A DNA stretch of 43,242 bases from Acidipila sp. (GCA_010365215.1 JAAFGT010000029.1:11084-54325); one strand, 5' to 3'. Counted from the stretch's first letter, positions 16,048 through 28,545 are shown. Numbers and translations: made by a program. The notes: a model not told the origin generated them from the letters alone.

Positions 16048-16910
16048 TCGGGCGAGGTCGCCGCAGCAGGCACAGACGCGGGCGCAAGGTTGTTGTCGAG
16101 GAATGCTAAATAACCACTGAGCAGGCGGTAAGTTTCGTAGTAATCGTCGAAGTGAATGGCGCCAATGGTATCAAACGAGCTGTGAAGAATGTTGAGAGTT
16201 TCCTGGGTGACAGAATGGATCATGATTACTGGAATCTTGCGCGCGATGAACGGCTCCTCATCGGACATTCCGACCCCATCAACGTCAATGCCCGCCAACG
16301 GCGACTTCAACAGACGCGCGAATCCAATGAGACCGCTGACCATCGCGCGGTCGGAACGGCTCACCCATACCTTCGTCGGACCCAATCCTAGCGTGTCCAG
16401 ATCGATCATGGCGTGAATGCGCTTGAGTTGTTCCGGGGAAAGACTGCGCACGTAAAACTGGGAACCCACCAGCCCCTTCTCTTCACCGGCAAACGCTGCA
16501 AAAATAAATGTGTGACGGCGCGGTTGGCCGCTGATCGCCTGGTACAAGCTGGGGAGCAAGGATGCCCCTGACCAGTTGTCCGCGACCCCGTCGCCCTGGT
16601 CGACGTGGTCAAAGTGTGCGGCCACGACAATTATCGAGTCACTGCTGCCTGGAAGCGCGCAAAGCAGGTTGGGCTCCTTCAAGTTTTTTACCGGCTGCTC
16701 GGAAAGGTTCTTGGGAGTGCACCCCACTTCATCGAAGAGAGCTTTCAAAGTGCTTTCGCGCTTCAGGTCGTTCCCCTTGTATCCCTGCAGCCGCAGTTTT
16801 ACGACTTCAGGCTTGGTGACTTGAAAACGGACTTGGGCCGTTAGGGGAGTCGCGCCAAGTAATGCCGAAGCGACACAAAAAAGAGTGGTCCGAATTGATT
16901 CAGAAATCAT
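16044..16910 (-). CDS. Secreted M28-family zinc aminopeptidase
   Basis: A 288-residue exported metallopeptidase. A signal peptide (about residues 7-26, ending LTAQ) is followed by the M28 catalytic domain: the HFD and ADNWSGA ligand motifs, the [11 protein letters not shown] motif with the general-base glutamate, IDLDTLG, and a late histidine in IMIHS. All five expected metal ligands can be matched. I used the ATG at 16910, which starts the signal peptide; the frame runs open to 17060, but that extension crosses the predicted promoter. It is co-transcribed with deoB (4-bp overlap), an unexpected partner for a nucleoside enzyme. Confidence 0.88.
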   Translation of the reverse strand: MISESIRTTLFCVASALLGATPLTAQVRFQVTKPEVVKLRLQGYKGNDLKRESTLKALFDEVGCTPKNLSEQPVKNLKEPNLLCALPGSSDSIIVVAAHFDHVDQGDGVADNWSGASLLPSLYQAISGQPRRHTFIFAAFAGEEKGLVGSQFYVRSLSPEQLKRIHAMIDLDTLGLGPTKVWVSRSDRAMVSGLIGFARLLKSPLAGIDVDGVGMSDEEPFIARKIPVIMIHSVTQETLNILHSSFDTIGAIHFDDYYETYRLLSGYLAFLDNNLAPASVPAAATSPE

Positions 16911-16933
16911 TTTAGTGCGCGTTCCTGCAATGG

Positions 16934-16939
16934 ATTCTA
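16934..16939 (-). promoter_or_regulatory. Predicted -10 element of the M28-deoB operon
   Basis: TAGAAT on the minus strand in the octamer GCTAGAAT, 24 bp before the ATG at 16910. No convincing -35 is seen. Confidence 0.35.
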
Positions 16940-17010
16940 GCTTTAGTTTGGTTCCGGAGTCACACTTTTCGCCCGCTTTCGTCTGCCGAGCAGAGATGCC
17001 GGCGGTATCG

Positions 17011-17016
17011 TATAAT
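17011..17016 (+). promoter_or_regulatory. Predicted -10 element of uvrA
   Basis: A consensus TATAAT, 44 bp before the TTG start at 17060. The -35 is poor. I saw no clear LexA-type operator in this interval. Confidence 0.45.
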
Positions 17017-17059
17017 AGAGGGTTGCACGACACTCGCGAATAGCGTCCAGAGGCCTCCA

Positions 17060-20019
<2,960 letters not shown>

Positions 20020-20023
<4 letters not shown>

Positions 20024-21342
20024 ATTCGCGCGCGCAGCTCGGTTCCGCACTGCTGAATCTGGGCCTGCTTGCGCCTGGCCTCTTCTGCACCGCTCCTGCC
20101 GCGGCACAGTCCGCACAATCCCCGGCCAAAGCTTCGAAAACCAAACATCCCAGCGCCAGTGAAATTTTGCTTCGCAATGCCGAGCAGGCACTCGAGCAAA
20201 AAGATTTTTCCACGGCTGCGGATCTTTACGCAAAGTTTATCGCCGATCACCCGGCGGAAGCGTTCGCGCATTTTCAGTTGGCCTATGCTTTCACGGCGCT
20301 GAAGCGGCGTGACGAAGCCATTGCGGAATATCGCCGGACGATTGAGCTCGATTCCAAGATGGGCGCGGCCTATCTCAACCTGGGTTTGCTGTTGCTGGAA
20401 AAAGATCCGGCCGGCGCTGCTCCATTGCTCTCGAAGGCGGTCGAGCTTCTTCCCGCGAAAGCTGAGCCGCTCTACTTTTCCGGCACGGCGCTGGAACGAA
20501 GCGGAAACCTCGCCGCGGCCGCTGAGCGCTACCGGCAGGCCGCGAAACTTGACCCATCGAAATGGGAATACAAACTTGCGCTGGCGCGGTCGCTGCTGGC
20601 TGATAAACACGCGGCTGAAGCGGAACCGGAATTTCGGCAGGCGCTGGCGATACGGCCGGCCGACCCCGCCGCGCAGCTCGGGCTGGCCCAGTCTTTGATC
20701 AGCCAGCAGAAACTTCCGCAAGCCGCTGAGGCACTTAACGCGTATCTAAAATCGGCGCCGGACGACGTGGAGACGCGCGTGCAGCTCGCCTCCGTGTACG
20801 CCGATCTGGAACAGTTCGATGAAGCCGTGAAAGAGTTGGAGCGCGTGCCCGCGGGGGCCAGCTCCTCGCCGGAGATGGATCGCCTGCGCGCCGAGCTGCT
20901 GCTGCGCGGCAAACATTATGCCGAATCCGTCGAGCCGCTGCGGCGCCTGGTGGCCCGCGCGCCCAACGACGCTGCGGCACACGCTCGTCTGGGCCGCGTG
21001 CTGCTTCAACTGCGCGATTTTCCAGGGGCGCAGCAGGAGCTTGCCACGGCACTGCGCCTGGACTCCGGTTTGACCGATGCGCTCCGCGATCTTTCCTCCA
21101 CTTATTTTCTGGCGGAGAATTATCCGGCAACGCTTGCGGTGATGGATGAACTGGCCAAGCGCGAGGCGCCCGGGGCCGGCCAGTGGTTTATACGCGCCAT
21201 CTGCTACGATAAACTGCGGCGAAAGCCGCTAGCGCTCGAGGCCTATCAAAAATTTCTGGAACTCAACAATGGCGTGCAGTCCGACCAGGAGTTCCAGGCG
21301 CGCCAGCGCGTGCGAATTATTCGCCTGGAGCTGAAAAAATAA
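20020..21342 (+). CDS. Secreted TPR protein downstream of uvrA
   Basis: A 440-residue protein with a signal peptide (about residues 8-29, ending APAAAQ) and a series of degenerate TPR units, for example AEAFAHFQLAYAFTALKRRDEAI near residue 77 and AAYLNLGLLLLEKDPAGA near residue 110. Unlike the array at 3334-7885 the repeats have diverged strongly, so it is an old family. It overlaps uvrA by 4 bp and the next gene by 1 bp (TAATG), which implies a single coupled transcript. Probably a periplasmic scaffold; function unknown. Confidence 0.85.
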
Positions 21343-21926
21343 TGAGCGGGAAGCCCATTGCCGCGCTCGTGCTTCTCGCCGCGTACGCGGTGATGGGCAG
21401 CCCCTTGAGCGCCGCAGTCAGCATCAGCACCGCAACGAGCGCCTTCCCGGAAGCCCGCCTGGGCGCGCTGCGCGAGCAGTTCCAGGCGGACCACGACGCC
21501 GTGCACCGCGCCAAGAATTTCTGGAAGCTTGGAGATGCCTTGCTCGCGGAAATGCGCACGGAAGCTGAAGCCGGGGATGCGGCCGCCGCGCAACGCACCT
21601 TCGAGGAGTTCCGCGGGGACCTGCGGAGTATGCTCGGAGCGCTGAAACAATCGGGAAGAAATGCGGAGCAGCATCCTTCGGGCTTCAAGGAGCTGCAGAT
21701 CTATCTGCGCAAAACGTTGCGCGATTTGGACCAGATCATCCTGATCGTTCCGTTCGAGCAGCGCCGCCCATTCGAAACCACGCGTCGTGACGTGGCCGCC
21801 ATCGACGACGAGCTGTTCCACATTCTTTTCCCCAGGCAGCCTGCTGGCGGGACTGGTGACAAGACGCCGCGATCCCAGCGCCATGAGCGGCCAGCGGGGC
21901 AGGAGGCAAATTATGCGCACTCGTAG
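21342..21926 (+). CDS. Secreted protein of unknown function (194 aa)
   Basis: A signal peptide (about residues 6-25, ending PLSAA) precedes a mostly helical, charged region (for example ALREQFQADHDAVHRAKNFWKLGDALLAE, residues about 44-72, described here only as a composition). I do not recognise the family. It shares the A of its ATG with the stop codon of the TPR gene and its end overlaps the following gene by 14 bp, so the whole run is translated as a coupled set. Helical export proteins of this sort might act with the TPR protein in the envelope, which is inference. Confidence 0.7.
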   Translation: MSGKPIAALVLLAAYAVMGSPLSAAVSISTATSAFPEARLGALREQFQADHDAVHRAKNFWKLGDALLAEMRTEAEAGDAAAAQRTFEEFRGDLRSMLGALKQSGRNAEQHPSGFKELQIYLRKTLRDLDQIILIVPFEQRRPFETTRRDVAAIDDELFHILFPRQPAGGTGDKTPRSQRHERPAGQEANYAHS

Positions 21927-22443
21927 GCGGTGTATTCTTTGCACCATGCTTCTTGCAGCGGCAATGCTATCGGCGGCGCGCCCGTGCATGGCGCAGAAAA
22001 AAGATTACCTGGGCGAGCTGGAAGCGGACAAAATCCGCGACGCAGAAACCGCTACGCAGCGCGTGAAGCTCTACCTTCTGTTTGCCAGCGACCGCATAAA
22101 GAAAATTCAGTACGAGCTGGAGCGTACTACCCGCGACCGCATGTGGGAAGACCGCCTGAGCAGTCTTTTCAACGCCTTTTCCGGCTGCCTGGATGATGCC
22201 GCCGATACTCTCGACGCCGCGCTCGACAAGCTGGAAGACATCCGCCCGGCGATAAAAGAGATGGACGCCAAAACGAAAGAGTTTCAGTTGTATCTCGACA
22301 AACTCTCCGCGGGAAATCCCGACCTGCCAAAATTTAAGGATGCGCTGGACGACGCGCGCGAAGCTACGCAGGAGGCGATGAAGACCACGGAGAAAGCCGC
22401 CAAGGCCGTGCCTGCGGCGCCGGTGCGGAGAAAGCCTTCTTGA
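21913..22443 (+). CDS. Secreted coiled-coil protein of unknown function (176 aa)
   Basis: The ATG at 21913 has a perfect AGGAGG site, so I prefer it to the longer open frame from 21787. A basic N-terminus (RTRRR) and hydrophobic segment end at RPCMAQ, a signal peptide. The rest is long amphipathic helix with many Asp/Lys/Glu residues, likely coiled coil, with a DDAADTLDAALDKLED stretch. No family was recognised. It overlaps the previous gene by 14 bp and the next by 4 bp (TTGA). Confidence 0.72.
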   Translation: MRTRRRCILCTMLLAAAMLSAARPCMAQKKDYLGELEADKIRDAETATQRVKLYLLFASDRIKKIQYELERTTRDRMWEDRLSSLFNAFSGCLDDAADTLDAALDKLEDIRPAIKEMDAKTKEFQLYLDKLSAGNPDLPKFKDALDDAREATQEAMKTTEKAAKAVPAAPVRRKPS

Positions 22444-23189
22444 CGGCTGGCTCGAACACACTGTCGAGACCGCCGTCGAGAGCGCGGCGCGGCGCGCCCG
22501 CCAGTTTTCCCGCGGGGTCGCCTATTTTTGAGCGCATGTTCACGCGGCTGGGCTGCCGTGGCCGCCCACCGCAGTTTGCCGTGGAGTTTTATCCCTACGC
22601 CAGCCTATGCCACACCATCCGGCTGCGCGGCGACGCGGCTTCCGTGCGTCTCTCCGATCTGTTGCGCCACGCGCCGCTGCCCATTCTCGAAGCCGCGGCG
22701 GCCCTGCTGCTCTCGCGCATCTTTCGGCGTCCCGTCCCCGCCGAACTGGCGGAGGCGTACCGCCGCTACGCCACGGCCGCGGGGACGCAGCGCCGCATGC
22801 AGACACTCCGGCGGCTGCGCGGCCGCAGGCGTCACTTCGGGCCGCAGGGAGATGCTCATCATCTCGCCGAAATTTTTTGTCGCGTGAACGCGGACTATTT
22901 CGATTCGCGGCTGGTGCTGCCGGAGATTGGATGGAGCGCTCGCGCCTGGCGCCGCCAGCTGGGCGTCTACGACCCGGGACTGAATCAAATTGTCATCAAC
23001 CGGCGCCTGGACCGAGCGCAGGTGCCCGGCTTGGCCGTGGCCTACGTGGTTTTTCACGAGATGCTGCACCTGCAGCAGTCCACGGGGCGCAGCCGCTGCG
23101 GTCTGGGAATTCATTCCCCGGAATTCCGGCGCGAGGAAAAGCGCTTCCGCGAATACCTGCAGGCTCGAAAATTCCTGGCGCGACTCTAG
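22440..23189 (+). CDS. SprT-like zinc metallopeptidase
   Basis: A 249-residue protein whose C-terminal half carries the zinc site HEMLH (near residue 205) after the hydrophobic stretch VAYVVFHEM, and a later HSPEFRREEKRFREYL, the usual SprT/M48-like arrangement in which a third ligand follows. RVNADYFDSRLVLPEIGWS is the typical start of an SprT domain. No signal peptide is evident. The start may be the TTG at 22440 (TTGA overlap) or the ATG at 22536. SprT-like proteases process DNA-bound or damaged proteins; being in the uvrA transcript fits a DNA-protein crosslink role, but this is inference. Confidence 0.75.
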   Translation: MTAGSNTLSRPPSRARRGAPASFPAGSPIFERMFTRLGCRGRPPQFAVEFYPYASLCHTIRLRGDAASVRLSDLLRHAPLPILEAAAALLLSRIFRRPVPAELAEAYRRYATAAGTQRRMQTLRRLRGRRRHFGPQGDAHHLAEIFCRVNADYFDSRLVLPEIGWSARAWRRQLGVYDPGLNQIVINRRLDRAQVPGLAVAYVVFHEMLHLQQSTGRSRCGLGIHSPEFRREEKRFREYLQARKFLARL

Positions 23190-23220
23190 GCCGCGAGGCC
23201 GCTCGCCTGCTACGCGCCCG

Positions 23221-23649
23221 CTACGCGCCCGAATGATGCTTTCGTTTGACCGGGTGAGTTTCAATTTCCTTGTTGAGCGTGTCAATCCGCTTGCGGACGT
23301 TCTCGGCATCTTCGGCATGCGGCAGCGCTTCGAGGTATTTCTGGTACCACTCGACAGCCGCCGTTTTATTTTTCTGCTTCTCGTACGCTTCGGCAATCAA
23401 TCGCCGGGGCAGCGCCAATTTGGGCTGGTAGCGGATGGCCAGTTGGAAGCGGTCGATCGCCGCCTCGTACTTGCCTTTCTTCATGTAGAACTGGCCAATC
23501 TCCACGCTCTTCTGGGCGTGAAAGGGATCGGGGGCGGGTTCCTCGGGGGGCGGAGGAGGAGGAGGAGGAAATTGGGCATGCGCACGCGAACCGCCTCCGG
23601 CCAGCACCGCGCAGCAGAATAGTCCGTAAAGTATCGATTTTCTTGTCAT
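23221..23649 (-). CDS. Small secreted TPR protein with poly-proline segment
   Basis: A 142-residue protein: signal peptide (about residues 5-25, ending RAHAQ), a run of eight prolines followed by EEPAPDP, then TPR helices (EIGQFYMKKGKYEAAIDRF near residue 51 and RRLIAEAYEKQKNKTAAVEWY near residue 82). The order resembles periplasmic assembly or secretion TPR proteins, but there is no lipobox I would trust. It converges with the SprT-like gene and diverges from uvrC; a TATAAC -10-like sequence lies about 40 bp upstream. Confidence 0.82.
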   Translation of the reverse strand: MTRKSILYGLFCCAVLAGGGSRAHAQFPPPPPPPPEEPAPDPFHAQKSVEIGQFYMKKGKYEAAIDRFQLAIRYQPKLALPRRLIAEAYEKQKNKTAAVEWYQKYLEALPHAEDAENVRKRIDTLNKEIETHPVKRKHHSGA

Positions 23650-23850
23650 CGTTTCTCAATCATCGTTTCGCAAAACCGTTATAGACGTGGTTTTTCAAAA
23701 CGGGCGCCTGAGCGCGCCTTGCAAACGGATCTTGGGAATAGAGGAAGTTGGATTCGCTTTGGTATCATTGAGGTTGCGTGGGCCAAACGATCGCTGGACC
23801 GTAGGCTCGCATTTTCGACTTCCACGGGTCCAATTCGCATCCAACTGGTA

Positions 23851-25671
23851 ATGACTCTCGAAGAAAAACTCGGCAATCTTCCTCTGCAGCCCGGAGTGTA
23901 CCTCTTCCGCGATGCCGGCGCGACGGTGGTGTACGTCGGCAAGGCGGGGTCGCTGCGTTCCCGTGTGCGCTCCTATTTCGCCGGCTCGCGTGAGGCCCAT
24001 GCCCGGACTGACGCTTTGGTGCACGTGGTGGCCGACGTCGAAACCATTGTGGTGGATAACCAGCGCGAAGCTCTGGCGCTCGAAAATAATCTCATCAAGC
24101 AATACAAGCCCAAGTTCAACGTGCTGCTGCGCGACGATAAGACCTACCCGTACATTAAATACACTGCCTACGAAAAATATCCCCGCGTCTACGTCACTCG
24201 GCGCCTGAAAAAAGATGGCTCGATCTATTTTGGCCCTTACTTCCCTGCCAGCCTGGCCTATCGCATCGTTCACCTGATTCACAAGTGGTTCAAGGTTCCC
24301 AGTTGCACCGTGGACCTGCTGCGCGTGCACCCCCGCCCCTGCCTGCAGTATCACATCCACCGCTGCCTGGGACCCTGCGTGGTTGGCCTCACCACCGACG
24401 ATCGTTTTGCGCAGGCCGCGCGCGACGTGAAAATGTTTCTCGAAGGCCGGCGACACGACTTGCTGACGAGTCTCGAGGACCGCATGAAGCAGGCCTCCAG
24501 CGGCGAAATGTACGAAGAGGCGGCATCGTTGCGGGACCTGATACGCACCTTGAAGGATATCGACGAACGCCAGAAAATGGCTTCCGCCGAAGGCGATGAC
24601 ACCGACGTGCTGGCCTGGTACGCCGAGCCGCCGCTGGTGGCCGTCAATCTTTTTCACCTGCGCCGCGGGCGCGTGGTCGACCGCCGTGAATTCTACTGGG
24701 AAGACCAGCAGATTTTCGAGCCGCAGGAATTCGTGCCCGCGCTGCTGAAGCAAATCTATCTGGATTCCACTTACCAGCCGCGGTTTCTGCATGTGCCGCT
24801 GGATTTCGAGGATCGCGAGCCGCTGGAGCAGATCCTCTCCGAACGCAGCGGCCGGCGCGTGGAGATTCTCACCCCGCAGCGCGGGCAGAAGCGCGCTTTG
24901 CTGGAGCTGGTGGAAAAAAATGCGCGCAACTCCTTTGAGCAGCGCTTCCGCATCATGAAACCGAAAGCCGCGGCCATTGCCGAGGCGCTGGAAACCGCTC
25001 TGGGGCTGCCGGGGACGCCGCACCGCATCGAATGTTTCGACGTTTCGCACATCCAGGGCGCGGATACGGTAGCCTCGCTGGTGGTGTGGGAAAATGGAAA
25101 ACTCAAGAAAGCGGACTACCGCAAATTCATAATCCAGAGCGTGGCTGGCGTCGATGACTTCGCCAGCATTCGCGAAGCTGTGGAACGCCGCTTCCGGCGG
25201 TTACGCGACGAAAAAAAACCGTTCCCCGACCTGCTGTTGATCGACGGCGGGCTCGGCCAACTCCACGCCGCAGCGCAAGCCCTGGACGCGCTGGAGATTA
25301 TCAACCAGCCGCTCGCCGCCATCGCCAAGAAGGAAGAGATCATCTACGTGTATGGCCAGGAGCAGAATCCCATTGTGCTCGAGCGGCATTCCCCCCTGCT
25401 GCACCTGATCCAGCAGATTCGCGACGAGACGCACCGCTTCGCGGTGACTTTTCACCGCCAGCGCCGCGCTGCGCGGCATCGCAAAAACGCGCTGGTGGAT
25501 ATTCCCGGCGTCGGCGAGCACACCGCGAAGAAGCTTCTCCGCCACTTCGGAAGCGTAGCCAAGGTGCGCACCGCCGAAATTGCCGACCTGGAAGGGGTCA
25601 TCAATCGCACGCAGGCGCGCCGCGTCTTCGACTACTTGCGCAGCGGCGATGCCACAGCGCCGCCGCAGTGA
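23851..25671 (+). CDS. uvrC: Excinuclease ABC subunit UvrC
   Basis: A 606-residue nuclease that makes both incisions in nucleotide excision repair. Domains in order: GIY-YIG nuclease (GVYLFRDAG, VVYVGKAGSLRSRVRSYF, residues about 14-90), a cysteine cluster (PRPCLQYHIHRCLGPC), the UVR UvrB-binding motif (MYEEAASLRDLI, near residue 220), the RNase H-like nuclease (ECFDVSHIQG, LLLIDGGLGQL) and a C-terminal helix-hairpin-helix (DIPGVGEHTAKKLL). I chose the ATG at 23851 because it opens the family N-terminus MTLEEKLGNLP; the longer frame from 23719 has no similarity to it. Ribosome site weak. Confidence 0.95.
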   Translation: MTLEEKLGNLPLQPGVYLFRDAGATVVYVGKAGSLRSRVRSYFAGSREAHARTDALVHVVADVETIVVDNQREALALENNLIKQYKPKFNVLLRDDKTYPYIKYTAYEKYPRVYVTRRLKKDGSIYFGPYFPASLAYRIVHLIHKWFKVPSCTVDLLRVHPRPCLQYHIHRCLGPCVVGLTTDDRFAQAARDVKMFLEGRRHDLLTSLEDRMKQASSGEMYEEAASLRDLIRTLKDIDERQKMASAEGDDTDVLAWYAEPPLVAVNLFHLRRGRVVDRREFYWEDQQIFEPQEFVPALLKQIYLDSTYQPRFLHVPLDFEDREPLEQILSERSGRRVEILTPQRGQKRALLELVEKNARNSFEQRFRIMKPKAAAIAEALETALGLPGTPHRIECFDVSHIQGADTVASLVVWENGKLKKADYRKFIIQSVAGVDDFASIREAVERRFRRLRDEKKPFPDLLLIDGGLGQLHAAAQALDALEIINQPLAAIAKKEEIIYVYGQEQNPIVLERHSPLLHLIQQIRDETHRFAVTFHRQRRAARHRKNALVDIPGVGEHTAKKLLRHFGSVAKVRTAEIADLEGVINRTQARRVFDYLRSGDATAPPQ

Positions 25672-25713
25672 TCGCAGCGGATAGCGTGCACGCTCCTCTG
25701 CGTCCCGGCACCC

Positions 25714-25742
25714 TTGCAACCCCCTACCCGCTGTGTTAGCGT
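25714..25742 (+). promoter_or_regulatory. Predicted promoter of the YtxH operon
   Basis: TTGCAA (25714-25719), 17 bases, TAGCGT (25737-25742), 22 bp before the ATG at 25764. The same TTGNNN-17-TAGCGT form occurs at 35181-35209. Confidence 0.5.
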
Positions 25743-25763
25743 TCACTCGGGAGGAAAATCTCA

Positions 25764-26054
25764 ATGAGCGACAACTCCGGTTCGAAGGCCAGCTTTTTCC
25801 TTGTGGGCATTGGCATTGGCGCGGTGCTCGGAATTCTTTTCGCTCCCAAATCCGGCGAAGACACACGCGAATTTCTCGGCAAGCGCGCCGATGAAGGCCG
25901 TGAATACGCGCAGCGTAAAGCGCGCGAGCTTCGGGAACGCGCCGACGAGCTTTTGAATCACAGCGACGAAGTGGTTAAGAATTCCAAAGAAAAACTTTCC
26001 GCGGCCCTGGACGCGGGAAAAGAAGCCTACCAGCGTGAAAAGTCGAAAAATTAG
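25764..26054 (+). CDS. YtxH-like small membrane-associated protein
   Basis: A 96-residue protein with one N-terminal hydrophobic glycine-rich segment (FFLVGIGIGAVLGILFAP, residues 11-28), immediately followed by KSGEDTREFL and a long charged amphipathic helix. This matches the YtxH/gas-vesicle-like general stress family, whose biochemical role is not established. The ATG has a GGGAGG site. It is followed after 27 bp by a second membrane-anchored helical protein, and the two probably work together at the inner membrane. Confidence 0.85.
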   Translation: MSDNSGSKASFFLVGIGIGAVLGILFAPKSGEDTREFLGKRADEGREYAQRKARELRERADELLNHSDEVVKNSKEKLSAALDAGKEAYQREKSKN

Positions 26055-26081
26055 CGTCGCCGTAACCCGATAAGGAGTGGA

Positions 26082-26594
26082 ATGGATCGCTGGCTGCCCT
26101 TCTTCGTGATCATCGCCTCGCTGGCCATCGTGCTCCAGGCGATCATGCTGATGGCCATGTTCCTCGCGCTGCGCGAGTCGCTTCAGCGCATCACCAAAAT
26201 CAGCACGGAACTGCACGAAAAGCTGGACCCCATTCTCACCCGCACGAATTATCTTTTGGAAGATTCCCGCAACCGCATCACCAGCATGGTGGCCGACTGG
26301 GCGGAAGTTTCGCATATCGCTCACGCCCAGGCGGTGAAGTTTGACCGCCTGGTCAGTGAAGGCGTGGAGATGCTGCGCGTGCAGATCGTCCACGCGGACC
26401 AGATCCTTACCGGCGTGATCGAGTCGGCCGATGAGGTAGGCTCGAAGTTCCGCGAGTCGATACTCGGCCCGGTGACCCAAGTGGCCGCGGTGGTCCGCGG
26501 CGTCCGCGCCGGCCTGGATTTCTTCAGTAACAAACCCAAGCGCAGAAGTCCCGAGCGCACGCGCGCGCAGTCCGACGAAGAACTGTTCATCTGA
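26082..26594 (+). CDS. Membrane-anchored helical protein (DUF948-like)
   Basis: A 170-residue protein with one N-terminal transmembrane segment (about residues 6-28) and a long helical cytoplasmic or periplasmic part, likely coiled coil. The pairing with a YtxH protein and the pattern of a TM helix followed by an Ile/Leu heptad region resemble DUF948 proteins, but I cannot assign it firmly. A GGAG-type ribosome site precedes the ATG. It is one base from the following glycosyltransferase start. Confidence 0.7.
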   Translation: MDRWLPFFVIIASLAIVLQAIMLMAMFLALRESLQRITKISTELHEKLDPILTRTNYLLEDSRNRITSMVADWAEVSHIAHAQAVKFDRLVSEGVEMLRVQIVHADQILTGVIESADEVGSKFRESILGPVTQVAAVVRGVRAGLDFFSNKPKRRSPERTRAQSDEELFI

Positions 26595-26595
26595 A

Positions 26596-27435
26596 GTGCC
26601 TCGATCTCGCGGCTCCCGTCAGCGCGCCCTCCATCCCGATCCCGCAAATTCATCGTTGTCACGCAATGCTGTCGTGTCACGCAATGCCGTCGTAATCTTT
26701 ACGAAATTTCCCGCCACCGGCCGCGTCAAGACGCGCATGCTGGGCGCGCTCACCGCGCGGCAAGCCTGCCTGCTGCATAACGCGTGTCTCGCCGACGCTG
26801 TGGCGCTGGTGAATGCCTTCACTGCGTCCAGCTTCACGGCGGCTTGCGAACCGTGGCTGTACGTCGGTGGGACTGCTGCCCAGGCGCGCGCGTTGGGAAA
26901 AGCCCTCGGGCTTTCAAAACCGTGGGGAGTGGAAACCCAGCGCGGCGGAGATTTGGGCGCTCGTATGCGCAAGGCGTGCGCGGTCCGTTTCCGCAGCGGA
27001 TGCGCCAAGATAATCCTCATCGGCACGGACACGCCGTGGATGGGGCCCCGCAGGCTGGCGCTGGCTTTACGCGCGCTGGACCACGCGGACGTAGTTCTCG
27101 GACCCGCGAGCGATGGCGGCTACTACCTGGTGGGCGCGCGCAGCACGCTCCCGGCGAAATTGCTTCGGGAAATATTTCGGGCCATCCACTGGGGAACTTC
27201 GAGCGTCCTGCGTAGCACCGTGGAAAATATCCGCCGCCACAAAATTCCCATGCGACTGCTGCCGCGGGATTTCGATCTTGATCGGCCCAGCGATCTCGCG
27301 CGGGCCGCGAAACTTCTGCGAAGCTCTCCGGAGCGTTCTCCCGCGCTGGCAAAATGGATGCTGGAAGACCGGATTACGCAAACTGGGGTTACGGAAAGAG
27401 CACGCGCGACTAGCGAATCCAGCCGCCGCCGATAA
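26596..27435 (+). CDS. DUF2064/TIGR04282-type glycosyltransferase-like protein
   Basis: A 279-residue protein with VVIFTKFPATGRVKTRM near residue 32 (nucleotide-binding), LIGTDTPWM near residue 140 (the acidic metal motif) and GPASDGGYYLVGA near residue 170. These are typical of nucleotidyl/glycosyl transferases of the TIGR04282 family, sometimes linked to arsenosugar synthesis; the true substrate here is unknown. The start is GTG at 26596; a GTG at 26674 is an alternative. The N-terminus holds an imperfect 18-bp tandem duplication (SRNAVV twice). Its 3' end overlaps the convergent mnmA end by 26 bp. Confidence 0.8.
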   Translation: MPRSRGSRQRALHPDPANSSLSRNAVVSRNAVVIFTKFPATGRVKTRMLGALTARQACLLHNACLADAVALVNAFTASSFTAACEPWLYVGGTAAQARALGKALGLSKPWGVETQRGGDLGARMRKACAVRFRSGCAKIILIGTDTPWMGPRRLALALRALDHADVVLGPASDGGYYLVGARSTLPAKLLREIFRAIHWGTSSVLRSTVENIRRHKIPMRLLPRDFDLDRPSDLARAAKLLRSSPERSPALAKWMLEDRITQTGVTERARATSESSRRR

Positions 27436-28528
27436 TGCGCTCGCCATCGTAGAATACCGCGGCCTGGCCGGGCGTGAGAGCCCTCTGCGGCTGATGGAAC
27501 CGCACGCGCACGGCTGATTCACCCGCGCGCTCGATGGTGGCCGCCGCAGCTTCATGCTTGTGTCGAATCTTGGCCATAACCTGCATGGGCTGCTCCAGGC
27601 GCGCGATGGCGATCCAGTTCACCCGATCCACCTCGCAGGTGTCGGACTGCAGTTCGGCGTCGTCGCCCACCACCAGCCGGTTCGCTACGGTATTAATGTT
27701 CAGCACATAGAGCGGGCGTCCCGCCGCCACGCCCAGGCCGCGACGCTGCCCGATGGTGTAGTGGTGCAGGCCTTCATGGCGTCCGATGACTTCGCCGGAA
27801 GTGGTCACCACCTCGCCGGTCTCCGCGCGCTGGCCGCTTCCCTGCTCGGCCAGATATCCTTCGATGAACTGCGTGTAATCGCCGGAGGGCACGAAACAGA
27901 TCTCCTGGCTTTCCGGCTTTTCCGCCACGGGCAGATTCATCTCGCGCGCCAGCTCACGTACTTCCATTTTGGTGAGATCGCCCAACGGGAAGACCGCGCG
28001 CGCCAGCTGCTCCTGCGTAAGTCCGAATAAAAAGTACGACTGGTCTTTGGAAGCATCGCGCGCGCGCAGCAGCTCGTAGCGACCACTGCATGAGTTAAGT
28101 TGAATTCGCGCGTAATGGCCGGTGGCCAGGCGTTCCGCACCGATCTGCCGCGCGGTCAGAAGCAGCTGATCGAACTTTACGTGGTTATTGCATTGCGTAC
28201 AGGGCACCGGCGTGCGCCCGGCCAGATACTCGGCCACGAATGGACGCACCACGGTATCTTCGAACTGCTTTTCGAAATTCACCACATAAAACGGGAAGCC
28301 GCAGTGTTCGGCCACGCGGCGCGCATCGTATACGTCGTCGATGGAGCAGCAGCGATGGCCCACCGGGCCATCCCCGGCGAGCTGCGGAAGGCGGCGATGG
28401 TTCCAGAGCTGCATGGTCAAGCCCACGATGGGCGCGCCCTGGCGGTGCATCATGCCGGCTACCACGGAGCTGTCCACTCCGCCGCTCATAGCCACAACAA
28501 CCGTCTCGGGATGGTGATTGGGTTCCAT
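27410..28528 (-). CDS. mnmA: tRNA-specific 2-thiouridylase MnmA
   Basis: Thiolates uridine 34 of tRNA-Lys, Glu and Gln in the cytoplasm. The 372-residue protein has the PP-loop AMSGGVDSSV near residue 13, the first catalytic cysteine in PVPCTQCNNHVKFD and the second in ESQEICFVPSGDY, with the TGHYAR and KDQSYFLF family motifs. It lies 17 bp downstream of the cysteine desulfurase gene in the same direction, its sulfur donor. The convergent overlap with the glycosyltransferase gene is real unless that gene's end is shorter. Confidence 0.95.
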   Translation of the reverse strand: MEPNHHPETVVVAMSGGVDSSVVAGMMHRQGAPIVGLTMQLWNHRRLPQLAGDGPVGHRCCSIDDVYDARRVAEHCGFPFYVVNFEKQFEDTVVRPFVAEYLAGRTPVPCTQCNNHVKFDQLLLTARQIGAERLATGHYARIQLNSCSGRYELLRARDASKDQSYFLFGLTQEQLARAVFPLGDLTKMEVRELAREMNLPVAEKPESQEICFVPSGDYTQFIEGYLAEQGSGQRAETGEVVTTSGEVIGRHEGLHHYTIGQRRGLGVAAGRPLYVLNINTVANRLVVGDDAELQSDTCEVDRVNWIAIARLEQPMQVMAKIRHKHEAAAATIERAGESAVRVRFHQPQRALTPGQAAVFYDGERIIGGGWIR

Positions 28529-28545
28529 GTATTCTTTTCTCTACG

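Noticed and set aside
23695-25050. 451-codon minus-strand ORF opposite uvrC
   Set aside because: UvrC on the plus strand has all domains; the antisense product has no recognisable features.
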